DNA of 64,000 nt from Corynebacterium sp. BD556 (GTDB lineage: Bacteria > Actinomycetota > Actinomycetes > Mycobacteriales > Mycobacteriaceae): assembly GCF_038452275.1 (NCBI RefSeq), contig NZ_CP141643.1, positions 1,984,001 through 2,048,000 of the forward strand, in the 5' to 3' direction. The notes below the pieces were generated by a model. That model had not been told where the DNA came from, did no database searches, and worked only from the letters and a program-made list of their open reading frames with translations. The translations under genes were made by a program, and so were the position numbers. Below are positions 61,340-64,000 of this stretch, in pieces. The stretch's first letter is position 1; each line of letters starts with the position of its first letter.

Positions 61340-61378
61340 GGTGACAAGTCTTACATAACGCAGCTATCCTCACTAGGC

Positions 61379-61861
61379 ATGAGTCACGATTACGAGGTCG
61401 GCTATGCCCTCACCGTCAGTGCGCACGACGGTAAATGGGTTGTGCGTGAATTCGCCGATGACTTCACTGATGTACATACCTCAGTCAACGCGGTTCGCCA
61501 GTTGCGTAGTGAGGGTGCCGCTTTCGCCATTCTTAACGTGGAGGAGGATTACTTCGTTATCGTGAGGCCGGGACCGGCCGGGACCCGGATGTTGATTTCT
61601 GATGCGACGATGGCGGTGGATGATGATTTCGCCGCTGATGTGCTCGACGAAGCTGGCATTGACGTTCCCGACATCGACCCGGATGAGTTGGACAACATTG
61701 ATGGCTGGGCTGACGGCGATTTTGGGATCTTTGCGGATCTTGGTCTGTCTGAGCAGCTCCTCAGCGTCATCGTGGAAAGTGATGACGACCCGCATGATGT
61801 TATCCAGCGCATCGCCGACGAGCTAGGTTTCGGTGCTGAGTTGGAAGACTATTTCGGTTAA
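61379..61861 (+). CDS. tRNA adenosine deaminase-associated protein
   Basis: A 160-residue, very acidic protein (many Asp in DIDPDELDNIDGWADGD). It belongs to the actinobacterial tRNA adenosine deaminase-associated family, always found just before tadA; its role is not established. TATCCT is 8 nt before the ATG. Its TAA overlaps the tadA ATG (TAATG), so synthesis of the two is coupled. Confidence 0.87.
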   Translation: MSHDYEVGYALTVSAHDGKWVVREFADDFTDVHTSVNAVRQLRSEGAAFAILNVEEDYFVIVRPGPAGTRMLISDATMAVDDDFAADVLDEAGIDVPDIDPDELDNIDGWADGDFGIFADLGLSEQLLSVIVESDDDPHDVIQRIADELGFGAELEDYFG

Positions 61862-62334
61862 TGCTGCAGCCACTTACTTCAGTGGAAAAACGCGCGCAGC
61901 GCAGAATGCGCGAGGCGATGAAGCAGGCTATGCACACCCCGGCTGGGGACGTGCCGGTGGGCGCTTTGGTCTACAACACGGCAGGAAAGGTGGTGGGCAG
62001 GGGGGTGAATCGTCGAGAAGCGAACGGCGATCCCACAGCCCACGCGGAGGTTGAGGCTTTGCGTGACGCGGCCGCGACCTTAGGCACGTGGCGCCTCGAC
62101 GGTTGTGAGCTGGTAGTGACCCTCGAGCCGTGCACGATGTGCGCCGGCGCGATCCTCGGCGCGCGCATCGACAGCCTCGTTTTCGGGGCGTGGGAGCCAA
62201 AGACTGGAGCTGTGGGTTCGCTTTTCGACGCGCTGCGCGATCCGCACCACCTCCACCGCGTGCAGGTGCGCGCAGGGGTGCTCGCGGAAGAAAACGCCCG
62301 CATTCTCAGCGATTTTTTCGCACGCCTGCGCTGA
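61861..62334 (+). CDS. tadA: tRNA adenosine(34) deaminase TadA
   Basis: A 157-residue zinc deaminase that converts A34 to inosine in tRNA-Arg(ACG). Catalytic HAE is at 61-63 and PCTMC (C91, C94) provides the other zinc ligands. Its substrate tRNA is encoded twice in this window (54509, 57951). It overlaps the preceding gene by TAATG. Confidence 0.95.
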   Translation: MLQPLTSVEKRAQRRMREAMKQAMHTPAGDVPVGALVYNTAGKVVGRGVNRREANGDPTAHAEVEALRDAAATLGTWRLDGCELVVTLEPCTMCAGAILGARIDSLVFGAWEPKTGAVGSLFDALRDPHHLHRVQVRAGVLAEENARILSDFFARLR

Positions 62335-62420
62335 AGCGTCACACAATCGTTACCCCCAGCGCCCCACAATGTCGTTATGGTGGGGTTTGTTAGCTAAAAA
62401 ACAAACGAAGGAGATTAAAC

Positions 62421-62627
62421 ATGGCACTCGAAGGAAAAGGCGACCAGCTCAAAGGCAAAGTCAAGGAAGCCGCAGGCGACCTGAGCGATAACACCGACCT
62501 GCAAAACGAAGGTAAGGCTGACCAGCTCGGCGGCGCCGCCAAGGAGAAGCTCAGCGAGGCCCGCGACGCCATCAAGGACAAGGCGAACGAGGTCGCCGCC
62601 AACCTCAAGGACCGTTTGGATAAGTAG
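62421..62627 (+). CDS. CsbD-family small stress protein
   Basis: A 68-residue hydrophilic, Lys/Asp/Glu-rich protein with the CsbD repeat KGDQLKGKVKEAAGDLSDN and a second similar unit (KADQLGGAAKEKL). CsbD proteins are induced in general stress; the molecular role is unknown. AAGGAG lies 7 nt before the ATG. Confidence 0.9.
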   Translation: MALEGKGDQLKGKVKEAAGDLSDNTDLQNEGKADQLGGAAKEKLSEARDAIKDKANEVAANLKDRLDK

Positions 62628-62679
62628 TAGCTGAGAAGCAATTTGGTTTGGCGGGCTCGCTGCCGTTAATCTGGTTGGC

Positions 62680-62764
62680 GGTAGCGTGTCCGAGCGGCCG
62701 AAGGTACTCGCCTCGAAAGCGAGTGAGGGTAAAACCTCCGCGGGTTCAAATCCCGCCGCTACCG
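62680..62764 (+). tRNA. tRNA-Ser (CGA anticodon)
   Basis: GGTAGCG/CGCTACC acceptor, anticodon loop CTCGAAA (CGA), long variable arm, discriminator G, encoded CCA at 62765-62767. Confidence 0.97.
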
Positions 62765-62775
62765 CCAACGTAGAA

Positions 62776-62809
62776 ACGAAACCCCTGACCTGCAGGTCAG
62801 GGGTTTCGT
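62776..62809 (+). terminator. 34-bp perfect palindrome terminator
   Basis: CGAAACCCCTGACCTG is followed by its exact reverse complement, extended by one A-T pair, with no fixed loop. It sits 9 bp after the tRNA CCA and would end the tRNA transcript. Confidence 0.85.
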
Positions 62810-62869
62810 CGTCCCCGGCATATAAGATGGCGGGGGCACCTGAAACCCACATTCAACCGCGGAAAGTTT

Positions 62870-64000
62870 ATGGCTGATTTCCTCTACCGGCTCGGTCGCT
62901 GGTCTTACCTACACAAATGGCGTGTCATTGCCACCTGGCTGCTTTTGTTGGCCGCCACGGCGGCGGGCGCGGTCACCCTGCACAAGCCCTTCACCTCAGA
63001 GTTTGCTATCTCCGGCACACCTTCGATCGACGCGCTTTCCACGCTGGAGGAAAACTTCCCAGGCACCGGCGATATCGCCACAGCCCCGACGGTTAACTTG
63101 GTGTTCGCCGCCCCGGAGGGCCAGACCCTAGACCAGCCGCACAACATGCGGGCAATGGACGCGACGGTCAACCACGTGCGTGAGAAGTTACCGGGCATTA
63201 AAAACACGGAGCGTTTTGGCAACCCCGTCATCGTGAACGAGGATCTGAGCAGGCAGATCATTGGGCAGATGACCGAGATGGGCATGCCGGAGGCGACTGC
63301 CCGCCAAGACGCCTTCAATCTGCGCACCCTTTCTGAGGACAAACGTATCGCTTACACCTCTTTCGACTTCGCCGCCGAAAGTTCCATGACGGTCACGGAT
63401 GAGGAACGCGAAGCTGTCAACGAGGCGATGGAGCTTGGCCGCTCCAATGGTTTGACGGTGGAGGCCGGCGGAGCGGGTTTCGGTGACCCCATTGAGATCA
63501 AGACCGGCAGTGAGCTGGTCGGCCTCGGCGTGGCCTTCGTGGTGCTTTTGATCACTTTCGGTTCTTTAATTGCTGCTTCCATGCCGGTGATCACAGCCGT
63601 GATCGGTGTGGGCATCGGTGCGTTGCTGATCTTGTTGACGACCCATTTCGTTGAGCTTAACGACGTCACCCCGGTGCTGGCCGTCATGCTCGGTTTGGCC
63701 GTAGGTATCGACTACGCCCTGTTTATCCTGTCGCGTTTCCGTCAGGAAAGGCACACCCTTCCGGGCCCCGATGCGGCTGGGTTGGCCGTGGGCACCGCCG
63801 GCTCCTCGGTTGTTTTTGCCGGTGCGACGGTTTTTACCGCGCTGGTGGCACTTTCGCTCGCTGGCATTGAGTTCCTCACCTGGATGGGTTTGGCGGCGGC
63901 CGTGACAGTTTTGCTTTCCGTGCTCATCGCGCTCACCCTCATCCCAGCGTTGCTGGGTGCGTGGGGTGAGCGTTCTTTCGGTGTGCGCATCCCCGGGGTG
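62870..64000 (+). CDS. MMPL/RND-family transporter (5' part)
   Basis: An open frame of 377 codons that runs off the window. ATG 62870 has GGAAAG upstream, and TATAAG at 62821-62826 may be the -10. TM1 (about 18-40) is followed by an extracytoplasmic porter domain (about 42-205) and then six or so helices. The MMPL signature GLAVGIDYALFILSRFRQE carries the proton-relay Asp-Tyr pair. This short-loop type resembles YdfJ/MmpL-like exporters; the substrate is unknown. Confidence 0.9.
   Translation, partial: MADFLYRLGRWSYLHKWRVIATWLLLLAATAAGAVTLHKPFTSEFAISGTPSIDALSTLEENFPGTGDIATAPTVNLVFAAPEGQTLDQPHNMRAMDATVNHVREKLPGIKNTERFGNPVIVNEDLSRQIIGQMTEMGMPEATARQDAFNLRTLSEDKRIAYTSFDFAAESSMTVTDEEREAVNEAMELGRSNGLTVEAGGAGFGDPIEIKTGSELVGLGVAFVVLLITFGSLIAASMPVITAVIGVGIGALLILLTTHFVELNDVTPVLAVMLGLAVGIDYALFILSRFRQERHTLPGPDAAGLAVGTAGSSVVFAGATVFTALVALSLAGIEFLTWMGLAAAVTVLLSVLIALTLIPALLGAWGERSFGVRIPGV

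Overview
The window is about 62% G+C bacterial chromosome and reads as a member of the genus Corynebacterium (Mycobacteriales). The main reasons are a mycolata arabinogalactan cluster with a single Emb arabinosyltransferase, AftA, DprE1/DprE2, GlfT1 and the galactan exporter Wzm/Wzt, together with Spa-type sortase-assembled pilus genes. Many genes also begin with a TAnnnT -10 hexamer only 7-8 nt before the start codon, which is the leaderless-transcript layout common in these actinobacteria. The species cannot be fixed from the sequence alone.

Layout. 1-4965: end of a pilus locus (partial LPxTG pilin, class C sortase, 1020-aa LPxTG surface protein). 4897-20136: housekeeping and metabolism, with an App1-type phosphatase, AMP nucleosidase, a class II-like sirtuin beside sucCD, a DAACS symporter, a gamma-carbonic-anhydrase-like protein, a ROK regulator, a class III-like sirtuin, a DUF885 protein, AbrB and TauE/SafE membrane proteins, a TetR regulator and an APC antiporter. 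20307-30766: S41 peptidase, HrpB helicase, a persulfide/CstR-like operon with its own operator-promoter, a palindromic repeat element, RNA ligase-like ThpR, AlkB-like oxygenase, SDR, LysE exporter, S4 protein, VOC protein and a secreted beta-lactamase-like serine hydrolase.

30838-52840 is the cell-envelope block. On the minus strand dprE1-dprE2-aftA-emb make and use decaprenyl-phosphoryl arabinose, followed by an M13 metallopeptidase and an overlapping unknown gene. Further on, glfT1, wzt and wzm start galactan synthesis and export it. GtrA, a class V aminotransferase and a quinone oxidoreductase complete a gene set that matches, as far as I recall it, the M. tuberculosis Rv3777-Rv3793 neighbourhood. 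Inserted between dprE1 and gtrA is a second pair of cell-wall-anchored surface proteins (a Cna-B-like pilin and a VWA adhesin) with no sortase of their own.

52890-64000: tRNA-Ser(TGA), a class V aminotransferase, tRNA-Ser(GCT) and tRNA-Arg(ACG), then a 1.4-kb remnant of an element integrated in tRNA-Arg (50-bp perfect direct repeats, a truncated ImmA/IrrE peptidase and an excalibur-domain protein). After it come mgtE, a second complete tRNA-Arg(ACG), a LAxTG surface protein, tyrA, the tadA pair, a CsbD-like protein, tRNA-Ser(CGA) and the start of an MMPL transporter.

The most interesting items are the CstR-like operon with a conserved-looking 53-aa cysteine-rich protein, an N-terminal domain shared by the two large surface proteins, the two different sirtuin classes around sucCD, and the repeat/att structures.
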